A stretch of 64,000 nucleotides of DNA. It comes from Rhipidocladum racemiflorum (lineage: Eukaryota > Streptophyta > Magnoliopsida > Poales > Poaceae). The notes below the pieces were generated by a model. That model worked only from the letters and a program-made list of their open reading frames with translations. It was not told the origin of the DNA and searched no databases. This document shows positions 32,807 to 43,778 of the stretch, piece after piece. The stretch spans positions 17,684,501 to 17,748,500 of the forward strand of contig CM070578.1 of NCBI GenBank assembly GCA_036346355.1. Reading direction: 5' to 3'. Every line of letters begins with the position of its first letter. The first letter of the stretch is position 1. The position numbers and the translations under genes were made by a program.

Positions 32807-33061
32807 TGAAAATAATCAGAGGGCAGATGGATTGAAGCACCGTAAGCTCCTTGAGCCGGTGTCTACGTGTTTATAGGGGCAGCAATCACCGCTGCCTTGG
32901 TTTACAAGTTTAAAGATAAGGAAGGCTTGATTTGGTTGTTACATCTTTCTATCTTTATCTAAACCAAATCAAGTCTATCTCTTATCTTTGGAAAGTACAA
33001 CCAATCCTGTCTATACAGAGAAGATCACGTGTGATTGGAATCTAAACTATACTATTTTACA
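32807..33061 (-). repeat. 5' LTR of the young copia element
   Basis: 255 bp, one difference from 29546-29800. It is flanked on the inner side by the tRNA-Met PBS and on the outer side by the GTGCA duplication. Confidence 0.95.
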
Positions 33062-33322
33062 GTGCACATGAAAGTGTGTATTGTACACCACCTCCTCTCA
33101 TGTGCATCCACAAGGTTGTAATTAGCCTCTTGATAAAATGACAAATTCTTTGTGTAAACGAGTCAAATTGAGGATTTTTTTTTTCTCTCGAGGGGTAGTC
33201 CACGTGAATATCTGGATTTGAGAACAAACGGAGATATAGATTTGAAAACAATTATAAATTTAATAAAAAAAAGTAGGAGCAAAGGACATTGCTATGGTCA
33301 CCACTCACCGTAAAATCACTTG

Positions 33323-33324
<2 letters not shown>

Positions 33325-33370
<46 letters not shown>
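33325..33370. repeat. (AT)23 microsatellite
   Basis: About 46 bases of alternating AT, followed by TTTCTCTTCTTC. Confidence 0.97.
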
Positions 33371-33373
<3 letters not shown>

Positions 33374-33706
33374 CTCTTCTTCTTTTGAAGACTAGGTGTT
33401 CATCACCATCCAGCAACTAGAGCAACTAGAGACCTTGTGTAGGGATGGTTTTCATTTCTAAATAACAAAAGCATATGTACAATGCACTGACATACTTGTT
33501 AAGTGATTTTTCTTATGTTTTTATGTCAAGTGTTAATTTTCTTTATTACAAAGAAAGATATGCACACGTACCCCACACGCGGGTATACCTTAAGCCAGTG
33601 GCGGAGCTAAACGTTGTCACGGTTGGGCCATGGGCCAACCAATACCTGACCGGCCTGCCCACTTACTCAGTGACTCAAAAACTAAGACATCTTGCCTAAA
33701 GCCTTA

Positions 33707-33988
33707 GGGCATCTGCAATGGTGTAGTCAACTACTAGCTATAAGAAGTGTACATATCATCTATAGATAGCTAATAGACAACCTCTCCAATAGACTATCTA
33801 TAGCATTGTCTACAAAATTAAATATGGGCACATATGTAAGATGTGATAAATGCATTGGAATCAGCTATAGCCTGACTATAAGTTAGTAGTCAGTCTATAT
33901 CTTTCTCTTCCTTTTATCTCATCCACCTAAGCAAAATACTGAGTTAGCACCCTTATAGCTAGCTGAAGTGGCACCATTGCAGATGCCC
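33707..33988. mobile_element. MITE nested in the hAT element
   Basis: A 282-bp element with perfect 17-bp termini GGGCATCTGCAATGGTG and CACCATTGCAGATGCCC. TTA and TTG flank it, compatible with a TTA target changed by one base. Probably PIF/Harbinger-derived, but the superfamily is uncertain. Confidence 0.75.
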
Positions 33989-34300
33989 TTGACGGCCGAC
34001 GTAGCTTTCCGTCTTCCAATCGTCCGCTCGGTGCCCCGCCGAGAGCGCGGCAAGCAACCCGCGGCCGCCATGTCCCCAATCGGCGATCGCCCAAATGCAC
34101 CGAGGCGGGCAGGCACCAATCGTCGGCAGTCGGCACGCAGCTCTGTTCCATTCCCTTCCACTACAGGCCGAAGGCGACACCACCGATTCTGCTCGGCTCG
34201 GTTCGGCTCGGCTCATCGGCTGAAAATTCCGTTCCATGCTCCATGGCCGCTGCGCTTACGCCTCGTGCCCCGTAGAATTCGTTATCCTTGGCTTCTCCTT
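33989..34300. other. GC-rich segment inside the hAT element
   Basis: A sharp GC-rich island (AACCCGCGGCCGCCATGTCC, CGGCTCGGTTCGGCTCGGCT) within otherwise A+T-rich transposon DNA. It resembles host 5' UTR or exon DNA in composition, so capture of a gene fragment is possible. No domain was recognised. Confidence 0.4.
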
Positions 34301-34584
34301 ACGCGCGCGCAGTACATGTACAACCCCCCGTGTTCAATGAAAGAAGAGAATGCATTATTTGTGACATGCTGAGAACTCGAGCTACATTTGCAAGTTGCAA
34401 CTCCAGTTTGGTAAGATATTATCTGTGATATGCTGTGCAGCCTGTGCTTCTCTAAATCTTTATCACTGCTTTCACATTTATAATCGTTTCTTCATGTGTT
34501 TCTGTCCAACAGTGAATCATTGCCCTATTAGGTTGCAGACTATCTCTATCACTGCTTTCACATTTATAATCAGTTCTTCATGAT

Positions 34585-34827
34585 TTGGTGTACTTTCTTA
34601 TCAAACTGGTATTGCTTCTACCAGTGACAACATCAGCTGTTGAAAGGGCATTTTCTGCAATAAAATTTGTCAAGAATAAGTTGAGAAATAGAATGAGTGA
34701 TAGTCTTTTGGATGATTGTCTATTCACTTTCATTGAACGAGATATGTTCTCCAAAGTGGATGAAGATGATATAATCGGGACTTTCATGACTATTAGAAGG
34801 CGTAAACCCGACAAGAAGAAAAGGTAG
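34585..34827 (+). pseudogene. hAT transposase C-terminal dimerisation region
   Basis: The reading ends LLPVTTSAVERAFSAIKFVK, NKLRNRMSDSLLDDCLFTFI, then ERDMF and a basic tail RRRKPDKKKR. This is the conserved hAT C-terminal dimerisation motif (LxLPVxTxxxERxFSxxK, LRxxMxxxxLxxL). The rest of the transposase, including the catalytic domain, is missing, so the element depends on another copy. The duplicated segment CACTGCTTTCACATTTATAA at 34463 and 34548 lies upstream. Confidence 0.85.
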
Positions 34828-35144
34828 TATGGTAATATTCACTGAACTGTTGCAAAACTTTATTATTATATTTGTATTGTGCTTTTGATACATTATGTAT
34901 TTATATATTGACTTGTTAGATGATTTAAAAAAAAAAATTGGACCAACCTTAATTAAAATCCTAGCTGCCTTAAGCCTAGAATTACGATGGCCAACGATAA
35001 ATCCACGACCACCACCATGGGATGATTCCCATGTCGATTGTTAACTTTGATTTGTTTAACGCATGATTCTGATATAGTATATTGTTTCTTGCTTTGACTC
35101 TATAAGCCGATTCTGATCAAATCAAGTGCTCGAGGATGTATGAT

Positions 35145-35835
35145 CATCTAGCCGTAAGATAGACATTAAAACGGATTGGATAGTTTCCGACCAATTCGAA
35201 AAAATTTCGAATACGGATTCTATTGACTCGGATATTTGTCGGATAGTATCGGATTGAAAACGAATTCGAATTTTTTTCGGTCGGATAAAAATATGGATTC
35301 AACAGTTTACTATCCGTCGAATACGGATACGGATTATCCAGATATTCAGGCGTGTGGGTTGGGCCAAGGCTACTCTTTTGGCCAAAAAGGTTTATGAATT
35401 TTAAAATCATTTTTTCTAACTTAATTATTCCAAAAATCAAATTTTAACTATTTAAATAGGCAAACCAGCTCCAAAAATCATGTTTTTAGGGAAGTTCATG
35501 ACACAGTCTATCATTTAACAAAATTGTTTTCAAGATTTTTCTAGCTTTTAAATTTTCTCTAAAATTCGAATACGGGTGCCATTAATAGGAACATATTTTA
35601 AATATGTAACTAAAAATGCATAAAAACTCATAAATACATGATTTATTATTTTAAATATAATTCAACAAAGAATACAAATATCGGGTCATTACGTTTTTCC
35701 CTGCGAATGTTTAGATCAAACAAACTAGTTATAATTTTTGTATTCATTTTATGCGTATAATCTAAAGAGTTTTTATATTTCGATAAATATCCGCGGCGGT
35801 ATTTATCTGTACGTTATCCGTATCGGTCACCTCCG
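35145..35835. repeat. GGATA/CGGAT-rich dispersed repeat
   Basis: From about 35170 to 35345 the sequence repeats GGATAGTTTCCGACC, CGGATATTTGTCGGATAG and CGAATACGGATACGGATTAT. Related TCCGCGGCGG and TTATCCGTATCGGT occur at 35785-35830, suggesting one non-autonomous element about 690 bp long. Termini and TSD were not resolved. Confidence 0.4.
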
Positions 35836-36054
35836 ATCTGTTCTCTTCCGTCCGTGAGATAATGGCCGATGGTACTTGGTAGGAATCCAAGATCCTCAAC
35901 CCTCAACTCCTTGCCGTGCGAGGACAGCATCAGCATCAGCATCGGCGGTGTGTCTGACAGGTGGGACCCACCGAGGGGTTTGGTTTGGCCGTCGGATGGG
36001 GGGGGGGGGGGTAGGTGGAGTCGGAGCGGCAGAAAGAGGAGAGCTGGGCTCTGT

Positions 36055-36069
36055 GGCCGCTGAGCGTTG

Positions 36070-36101
<32 letters not shown>

Positions 36102-36167
36102 GGAGGGAGGGAGAGGCCGCTGAGCGTTGACACACACACACAGAGAGAGAGAGAGAGAGGGAGGGAG
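36055..36167 (+). repeat. 60-bp tandem duplication in the cytochrome b5 5' leader
   Basis: GGCCGCTGAGCGTTGACACA followed by CA and GA dinucleotide runs and GGGAGGGAG occurs at 36055-36114 and again at 36115-36167. The second copy ends GGGAGATG, supplying the cytochrome b5 start codon. The first ends GGGAGAGG, with no ATG at the equivalent place. Confidence 0.92.
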
Positions 36168-38704
36168 ATGTCGAAGGTGTACGCCCTCGAGGAGGTCGCC
36201 AAGCACAACACCAGGGAAGACTGCTGGCTCGTCGTCGGCGGCAAGGTAGTACGATACATCTGTCGGTCTATCTCCCCTCTCGATTGACTCTCGGCCTCCC
36301 TCGCTCACCTAGCGATTCCTCTCGCCACATGCCACCACTCTTCGTTGATCTTTCATGGCGTCTTCTTCTCCGATTCCTTAGCCAAGATTGGGATCTTCTA
36401 GCATTAAAGACAAGATTTTTTTTATTTTCTGGGTCGTAATCATGCTGACTGGTAATTGGCAGCGGGGCCCTATTCGACTGCAAAGAATTTGTTGGGTGAC
36501 GAATGACTGATGGCCACCAAATCCTCAGGATTCCCTTCGTTCTTCCGAGGGCAGCCGTTTTGTTCCCAAGATTCTTAATCCTGTGCCGGTGTGATGGTGA
36601 TTAGATTAGATGAGCCGGCAGATCTGGCCAGGACCATAGAATTTTGTCTGTTTCACTGCTGATGCCCCTGATGGATCGGTCCAACGCTGTGTATTTGTCA
36701 CCTGTGAATTCTTGGCTTGCTAAGGGACATTAAGTGTTTGGTGGGAGCCAAACCATGGTAATTCTTTGGCTGGTGGTTTGGTATATTATACTTTGGCTTA
36801 GATTCACTTAGTTGATGTAAATTTGTGATGGTGATAAATCACTTATACGTGGGCTTTTCTTTTCGATCCCCTATCTAATCTTGTAGAACAAAAAAAAATG
36901 CCTTTATGGTTGGTTCCCAAGTGTGTGCAGATCCATGCAATTAGTTAAGTACCTTTTGCCCTATGTAAAAAAATAAAAGTCTGTTTGGTTCAGTTTTTAT
37001 TTGAGGGCTTCTTGGATCGTAATATTTCTTTTCTGCAAAATGCAATAGTGCGGAGTAGACAGGGTTACAAGTAATTTCCATATCATGGTACCAACCACTC
37101 AAAATCTGCACAATTGTGAGAGATACTTTGCCATATCTTTTGTACAAGTGATTTGATCATACTTTGCCATATCATTTGTAGCTGTAGCTTGTTGCAAACG
37201 GGCCAGCATACACCACCAACAACTCCATAACAAATAACATATGAAACCATCTGTAGATACCTTTTTGCCCCCTCATACAATTAAGTGAATTAGCAAAATA
37301 TAAAATTCTCCATAATTCTGCAAAGAGTACTAAATTCCCAGCTTTACAGTACATGACTTTTTAGAGTAATTTGCTTATCCTCCTTAAGAATCCCTTTGTT
37401 CGAATTTGCCATCTGGAGTTCTGGACAGATAATGAAGGCCTATTTGATGCTAAATATTCTAAATATTGCTGGGGTTACAGTATCTAGATTTGGAATCGGT
37501 TCCAATTTATTCTGGATTTGGGCCTATGCAACATAACTCTTCAGAAAATGTTGCTTGACCTTACCAAATCCACAAGGCTATCCAGCCTCTAATTGTTTTG
37601 TGTTCCATTCGCATTAGGGTGCATTCCTGTGCTTGACAACTTAACTTCATGATAATACAGTCCTTGAGGTCTTAAATTAACATGTTGGTTTATACACCAA
37701 CTAATGAATCTACATTCTAATCGTGGGCTAAATATAACAGCTTTATTTTGAATAAACTGTTTTCATCTTTGTTGTGTGTATGCACCCAAAAGTTCTACCT
37801 TGCGATACAACCGTCTAGTTCATGGCTTCAGGTACCAATCGTACCATCTCTCTTGAGGCGAACAGTGTGCCCTTCCTTAAGTGCATACATAAAATTGAAT
37901 ATTATGTTTCAATACCCTATATCCATGTGCAGCCAAGAAGCAAATTCCTTAACAATTTTTCAAGCACAAGAACTCTTTTTTTATTCAAACTAAAAAGTTT
38001 GGTAGTTCATACAAACCTTTCTAGAATATTGATGTTTGTTTTTTCATTATTCAGAACTTGAAGCTTTTCTTCAGATAAGCTCATTTGATAAAGAAAGAAT
38101 GATTAGCCTTAGTTACGCTTTTTTAAGGGTTGCTCTCTTTTGTACTGGTTAGACCTTATAGGAACAATTTTATGGCAATGTTTTTTCATTAATGCTGTTA
38201 CTTTTACATCAATAAGGCTTAGAACAAGGAGAAAATTTATCCTTTCTCTAAAAGAAGGCCACCAATACTGTATTCCATTGTTTAGGTATACAATGTGACG
38301 AAGTTTTTGGAGGACCACCCTGGAGGTGACGATGTTCTGTTGTCCTCGACCGGTATGCCTTCTTGTCTCTGGGTACTAATTAGTAACTAAGATCACAGAG
38401 GATGTGATTTAACTTACTAATTTATGCTGACATGGACCTTTCTACAGCTAAGGATGCAACCGATGATTTTGAGGATGTCGGGCACAGCACCACTGCCCGT
38501 GCAATGATGGATGAGTATTACGTTGGCGACGTCGACGCATCCACAATACCTGCCAGGACGAAGTACGTTCCCCCGAAGCAACCGCACTACAACCAGGACA
38601 AGACCCCGGAGTTCATTATCAAGATCCTCCAGTTCTTGGTTCCCCTGGCCATTCTGGGTCTGGCTGTCGCAGTTAGGATCTACACCAAGTCGGAGTCAGC
38701 TTAG
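36168..38704 (+). CDS. Cytochrome b5, tail-anchored ER isoform
   Basis: Three exons, 36168-36245, 38286-38352 and 38448-38704, encode 133 aa, the normal length for plant microsomal cytochrome b5. The protein starts MSKVYALEEVAKHN. Haem-ligand histidines are His37 (EDHPGGDDVLL) and His61 (DVGHSTTARAM). The C-terminus has a single hydrophobic anchor (about 105-124, LQFLVPLAILGLAVAV) and a short basic tail RIYTKSESA, typical for post-translational insertion into the ER membrane facing the cytosol. It carries electrons from NADH-cytochrome b5 reductase or P450 reductase to desaturases, hydroxylases and some P450s. The first intron is large (2040 bp). The 5' leader holds a CA/GA-rich 60-bp tandem duplication directly before the ATG. 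All splice junctions keep frame. Confidence 0.95.
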
Positions 38705-39094
38705 TGCTGCTGTTGTTCTTGGCGTCATAAAAGTTGAAGGTATTGAAGAAGTCAGCAAGAGTCGCGTGATCCGTACCAGTGTAACCTGTGATGAATTAGT
38801 CGAATGTTCTGAGCTGTCTTGGGTTTTGTGGTCCTGGGGTGTGCACCTGGTAAGATTGAAAGAAGTACCTCCTATGTCTTGTTGATGACTTGGCTCATTA
38901 TTTGTGTTATTACTATTTGTTAGAAGAAGCATGCTGCAGCTATTCCTACATCACCGTGTGATTTTATTGGCTGCTGTTTCCATCTTCTGTTTTGGCAAGA
39001 GCTTACGGATTCAGATTAAAAGTGCTTGTGCATTTGGAGTCTCACACGGTTTTTGTACCGTCAGATTCTTCTCCTAATAATTCTTAGGAAGTGG
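38705..39094. other. Cytochrome b5 3' region
   Basis: Probable 3' UTR and downstream DNA. No other feature recognised. Confidence 0.5.
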
Positions 39095-39285
39095 GAGAGT
39101 ACGGTTAAACCTTTAAAACCTTGATTACCAATATTTTTAAAAATATTTACATTAGATACATAAAAATCATATGTGTAAACTTATTTTAAAAGGTACTTTC
39201 GTAATATTAAAATTTTATTGGGTTTGATAAATATATTATAATAGAAATTAGTGGTTATGTTTTAAAGATGGTGTCGGATATCCAA
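39095..39285. mobile_element. MITE internal fragment related to 4205-4405
   Basis: ACGGTTAAACCTTTAAAACC, TACATAAAAATCATATGTG and AAATTAGTGGTTATG align with the fragment at 4205-4405. Termini are lost. Confidence 0.5.
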
Positions 39286-42060
39286 AACAGCAGAAGAGAA
39301 GTAGTTCCTTCGTTGTCGCGATAGATGCTTGAAATATCTGGAAACAGAATGCTTCTTCAATTGGTTGAGTGGTTCTAGGTGTAATTCAGTTACAGCGAAA
39401 ACAAATTCCACCGGTTTGTGTTTGGTTTAAATGGGATTGCGCTCCTTATCGAGCGGAATCAGATCCCATTATGGGGCGTTACCAGTCGATCAACTCCTCG
39501 TCACGACAACTTTTTCTTTCTACCATTGTGATTGGATTGATATTTGAGAACAGGGAAGGTAGTACATTGAAGAATAATGGGATGTCGAGGAATGTGGCTG
39601 TCCCAGCTCTTTGATTTCTTCCTCCCCATCTCAGGATCCGCAATATGCAGTTTGTGCCTAACTGTTGCGTCCTCTCTGATCCTCCATACTATAGCTAGCT
39701 GCAGATTTTTGTGATTTACTTCGCTGTGCGTTAGTTTTTACGGTTGCTAGGTTGATGTCCAGATGCTCCACGGAGACGAGTGCATTAGCTGCCTAAGAAA
39801 CTGAAGAAGTTTCAATACCTGCTTCCCTTTGGCTACAATGTTAGCTCTGCGCAAATAATTTCGATCAGACAGACAGCGCGAATGTTGTGCTGAATTATTA
39901 CTGATAAATATGGAAATATGCATATACACCTAATGAATGCTTAACGATATGTTTATCTTTATTCATTTTCATACCCTTTACGTGGTCGTCAATTCTGTCC
40001 GAATTTACACTGGACGATATCCACACTTATGTTAGGTCTGATGCATCACCATGAGTTTAAATAGCAAGTGGGGAGATCTTGATTTTTGTTCAGGTTAACT
40101 CCTAATACTGAGAGCCTACTTTTCCTTTCCAACTTTCTGCTAATTTAATTAGCAAGGCAGCATCTGCTTCATCCACTCAGTTTTTTTGTGCTTGCAGCAA
40201 CAAGATTTCACAGTGAAATTCATGGGTAGCACTTCAGCAGCCCTTTGACCATGATCTTCAGTTTTTTGTAGCAATTCTTTTCAGCGAGCAGACATGCTAC
40301 ATTGGTCAGGTACGTTGCAAAAACAGGGATGTTGGGAACACTAGGAGGTAGTTCATAATTCAAAAAGATATGGTGGTGTCTAGAAATAGCAGTATAGTTT
40401 GTTTGGTTTAGTTTAGTTTTAGATGGGCGCATTGCATTGCAGCATCTGATTATATGAGTTTTGAGTCTATGCATGCAGCAGGTTATGACCAGTTTGGTGT
40501 CTATGAATAATTTATCTACGTTTTGTCTATATTCTTTTGCGGCTTGCAGTTCTTTATCGCCTTCCCAGTCATTCATGATCAGATGTTATGCCAAATGTTC
40601 CTTGAGAAACTTAAAAATGTATCAAACAGCCTTTCTTCTGTCTGGATTGAGATGATGATGAATGGAAGGATGAGCGAAAGGATGACTTGGTTGCTACTGC
40701 TTTTGTACTTTCAAGCTGGGCCATCTTTTTTCCTTGAATAATTTGCCATGCTACTTTTGGTCAACTATTCAACTGTATAGCCAGAGTATCAGCCCATTTG
40801 GTGGTTTAATTTGGATTGAACAAATGGAAATACCATCGCTTTCATATGTGCAGCCAGACATGTATGCGTGATGTTTGATGTTACAGTGTTTTTCATCACT
40901 TTTAGCATTCAGCTATTCTGTTTTTGTGTGTGACTATGTACTACTTGATCAGTAAATGAAAGTCCCAATTTTAACACTGTCCAATTATGTCTCTAGTGTT
41001 TCTTTAGCACTGCTTTTCGTTTGTTAATACCTATCAATACACTGAGAGTTCTAAGGGAAGTGCAATCACTAGGATTATTGTTATTGGTGTGTCCAAAACT
41101 GAAGAAACCTCTCATGCCTTGTGTCAACCACTCAACCTGTAGTTCTTTCTTTGGCTTTCTTCTCACAACTTCGTACAGTGCCTGCTTCAGAAAAAAAAAG
41201 ATGTTGATATGTCCTCACCATAGCAATAGGATATTTTCTCAGTTACCACGGATGGTGATCGTAGTAAAACAGCGTGTGAGATCCTCGTTGCTGTTTCTGA
41301 CACTTCGGCGTGGGTAGGCCTGTGCAAATCTTTGTGCCCAGAATTGTTCTTCTTTCGATAGAAGATTGCAATTCTTCCAGGAGTATTAATTGTAGCACTT
41401 TGGAGTCGAATGAATAGTTAAAAGGACATTCAACTTGGCAGCTGAAAGTAGTGATCGTCTGCCAGGTGGTTTCTGGCAGTTGGCACTTGATAGTCTGTAA
41501 CATACGACTCGTTAAGTCCACAAACTACAACTTGTTAACCTAATATGCTATCGTTCCCTTCCCTATATTTCTGTGCTTCCAGATCTCTCAAGGCTTTTCA
41601 GCATTTTTGTCTGATATCTGCTGGCTTTCCTTTTCGTGTTTATTGATAGATGACAGAGTCCATGGGTATTAGAACTAGACAAGGATCACCCAATGATGTG
41701 GTAGGCAAAGTCGAGAAACGGATGGATAATATTTTGATTCCGTTGTAACTTCCGTGCTGTATGTCGATAGCTGAAGCATATATCGATAGCTGATCTTTCA
41801 GACACGAAAGCATGTATCTTTGTTGGAACTTGGAAGAAGAGCCAGATTACCCATTCTTTTGTGCCTAAACGATCTTGAATATATAGGCGCATCACTTAAT
41901 ATCGAGCTTTCCATTTGTATCTTTCCTTAGCTAAATCTGAGGTTTCATGTGCACTCAGTTAAAGTTTTCATGGTTGATTTCTATAACCATTGTATCAAGT
42001 ATGATCTCTCCATTAAACTGTGGTTTATCCTGACATTATTTAATAGTCAATACCTCCATT
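39286..42060. other. Intergenic DNA, no gene recognised
   Basis: About 2.8 kb of single-copy-looking A+T-rich sequence with many short ORFs and no recognisable domain. Decayed genes or distal UTRs cannot be excluded. Confidence 0.45.
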
Positions 42061-42241
42061 TGCCAAGATTACAGAGAGAAGTCGTTGCTTCTCTTCCTGA
42101 AAGGTCTGCACGGGATGATCTTACTGGTGAGCTTTGTCATTGGTCGGATGGCTACCATCCGAAGCACATTGTACGAGAAAATGGTTGGCAGCATTTTTTG
42201 ACATCTTAGATGAGGAAACACGCACAGAGATCAGTCCCTAA
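42061..42241 (+). pseudogene. Unidentified gene fragment with a frameshift
   Basis: The frame reads LQREVVASLPERSARDDLTG, then ELCHWSDGYHPKHIVRENGW. After a run of six T near 42194 the sense continues one frame away as FFDILDEETRTEISP and a stop at 42241. The codon composition and continuity across the shift look like a degraded exon. I do not recognise the family. It sits just upstream of the gypsy remnant and may be a host fragment or part of a transposon. Confidence 0.35.
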
Positions 42242-42399
42242 AATACTTGGTTGCCATCTTCCAATAATCGTACCATTAGCTGCAATACTTGTCCCACATT
42301 TTTGCTCTAATCCACCAGGAGGTGGAAGAAATACTTGAGCATCTAAAGTCAAACTACAGCGCGTGCGTTTGGTTCAAGGGCGAAAGATATATGGAATGA

Positions 42400-43428
42400 T
42401 CTCATTAGCTGCAATACCTGTCCCACATTCTTGTGTAGAAGTATCTCATCTGGACTTTCAATAAATTCAAGTTCAACTCCTTGCTTCAATCCTTCTCGAA
42501 TTTTGGAGATGGTTTTATTCTTGAGTTAAGCTGCTTTAATTTGAGATGTAAGGTTTGGTTGCACTTGGAGAGCGGCAACAAAACCTTCTTCGGCGATTCC
42601 CAAATTAAACTTTTGGAATTCTTTTATCAACTCCGATTGATTGGTATAAGCTGAGATGGATATACAATAAGGTTTACGGCTTAGAGCATTAGTCACGACA
42701 TTAGCTTTACCAGGATGGTAATGAATATTAAGGTTGTAATCTTTTATTAGCTCTAACCATCTTCTTTGCCTTAGATTAAGATCTGGTTGAGTGAAGAAAT
42801 ATTTTAGGCTCTTATGATCAGTAAAGATATTGCATTGATTATCGATGAGATAATGACGTCAGATTTTAAGAGCATGAATTAGTCCTGCTAACTCTAGATT
42901 ATGAGTAGGATAATTCAGTTCATGGGGTTGTAGTTGTCAAGGTGCATACGCTACAACCTTCATTTCTTGCATTACCACACAACCAAGACTATTGCATGAT
43001 GCATCACAATAAACATTGAAACTTTTATGGACATCTAGTGACATAAGCACTGAAGCTGTGGTTAACCTTTTCTTTAATTCTTGAAAGCTTGCTTCACATT
43101 TTTCTTTCATTAGGAGTTGAGTATGGGTATAGCAATTTTAGAGAAATTCTCAATAAAGCGGCGATAATATCCCACCAAGCTGAGAAAACTTCTTATTTGA
43201 GGAACTGATTTTGGTTGTTTCCAATTATGGACAGCTTGGATTTTACTAGGATCAACGGCTATTCCTCCTTCTAAAAGGATATGCGTGAGACATGCGACTT
43301 CCTTCAACCAAAATTTACATTTTTCGAACATAGCATAGAGTTTATGTTCTCGGAGTTTCTCAAGTACCATACGCAAATGTTGCACATGCTCTTCTTCGGT
43401 TTGGAATAGATAAGAATATCGCTGATCC
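42400..43428 (-). pseudogene. Ty3/gypsy pol remnant (end of RT to RNase H)
   Basis: On the - strand, DILIYS near 43425 is the end of the reverse transcriptase catalytic region. It is followed one frame away by HVQHLRMVLEKLREHKLYAM, FEKCKFWLKEVACL, DPSKIQAVHNWKQPKSV and FLSLVGYYRRFIENFSKIA. RNase H then reads VYCDASCNSLGCVVMQ, HNLELAGLIHALKI, YLIDNQCNIFTDHKSLKYFF and LNLRQRRWLELIKDY. It contains frameshifts and stop codons and no LTRs were found near it. A short repeat of ATTAGCTGCAATACNTGTCC occurs at its 3' edge (42272 and 42403). Confidence 0.88.
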
Positions 43429-43439
43429 TAGAAACATTT

Positions 43440-43778
43440 CAATAGGAGACTGAATGGACCAATAAGGAAGCCGAACAAGTGCATGCCAGTGAGGATGATC
43501 TTTTATGGGATCATGTTGATGAAGCTGTCGGTGCATCATCCTCTCTTCGAGGTCGCAACCTTCCTAGGAGAGCTCATGGAGATGAAGTTTAAGTTTATGC
43601 TAGGCATGGAGTTGCTACATCTACCCCCCATGAGCTAGGCTCCAATGAAAAAGAGGATGTTGTGTGTGATGATGAGGATGTTGAAGATGACTTCGGTTAC
43701 GCACCTGAAATTCCTTCTCAAGAGAGCGGTGAAGAAAATGCCGAAGAGAGGCATAATTTGGAGTTAGATGATGAGTGA
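43440..43778 (+). pseudogene. Probable C-terminal tail of a hAT-type transposase
   Basis: The frame reads SEDDLLWDHVDEAVGASSSL, RGRNLPRRAHGDE and, after a stop, an acidic tail (EKEDVVCDDEDVEDDFGYAP, SGEENAEERHNLELDDE). WDHVDxAxGAS followed by an Asp/Glu-rich end is typical of the region after the dimerisation motif in plant hAT transposases. A terminus-like GCCTAGGCGGCCACCTAAGC lies at 43974. Similarity is by eye and the catalytic part is absent. Confidence 0.45.

Larger units (their letters stand above)
29546..33061 (-). mobile_element. Young defective Ty1/copia element
   Basis: 255-bp LTRs at 29546-29800 and 32807-33061 differ at one position seen (GAGCCGATG or GAGCCGGTG). A perfect 5-bp TSD, GTGCA, flanks the element (29541-29545, 33062-33066). 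On the - strand the 5' LTR is followed by the initiator-Met tRNA PBS TGGTATCAGAGCC and the 3' LTR is preceded by a GAGGGGGGC polypurine tract. The LTR carries an internal inverted repeat (CTTGATTTGGTT and AACCAAATCAAG). gag and protease are missing; only the integrase-to-RNase H part of pol remains. Near-identical LTRs mean recent insertion, so proteins were probably supplied in trans. Confidence 0.95.
29158..33086. mobile_element. Foldback MITE split by a copia insertion
   Basis: The left end GTACAATACACACTTTCATG (29158) is matched in inverse orientation at 33067-33086. The left arm 29158-29300 pairs with 29403-29545 plus 33062-33086 (for example GTGATGATCTGACGATCTAT against ATAAATCGTCAGTTCATCAC). 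Removing the copia element and one GTGCA copy restores a ~408-bp element with ~150-bp arms. No TSD of the MITE itself was recognised. Confidence 0.75.
33596..34967 (+). mobile_element. hAT element with perfect 8-bp TSD
   Basis: A 1372-bp element starts CAGTGGCGGAGCTAAAC. Its other end read inward is CAGCTAGGATTTTAATT, which matches a CAGTGGCGGAGCTAGG-type terminus with an 8-bp internal deletion. The flank CCTTAAGC is duplicated exactly at 33588-33595 and 34968-34975. The interior holds a nested MITE (33707-33988), a GC-rich segment (33990-34290) and the 3' end of a hAT transposase reading frame (34585-34827). Confidence 0.88.
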
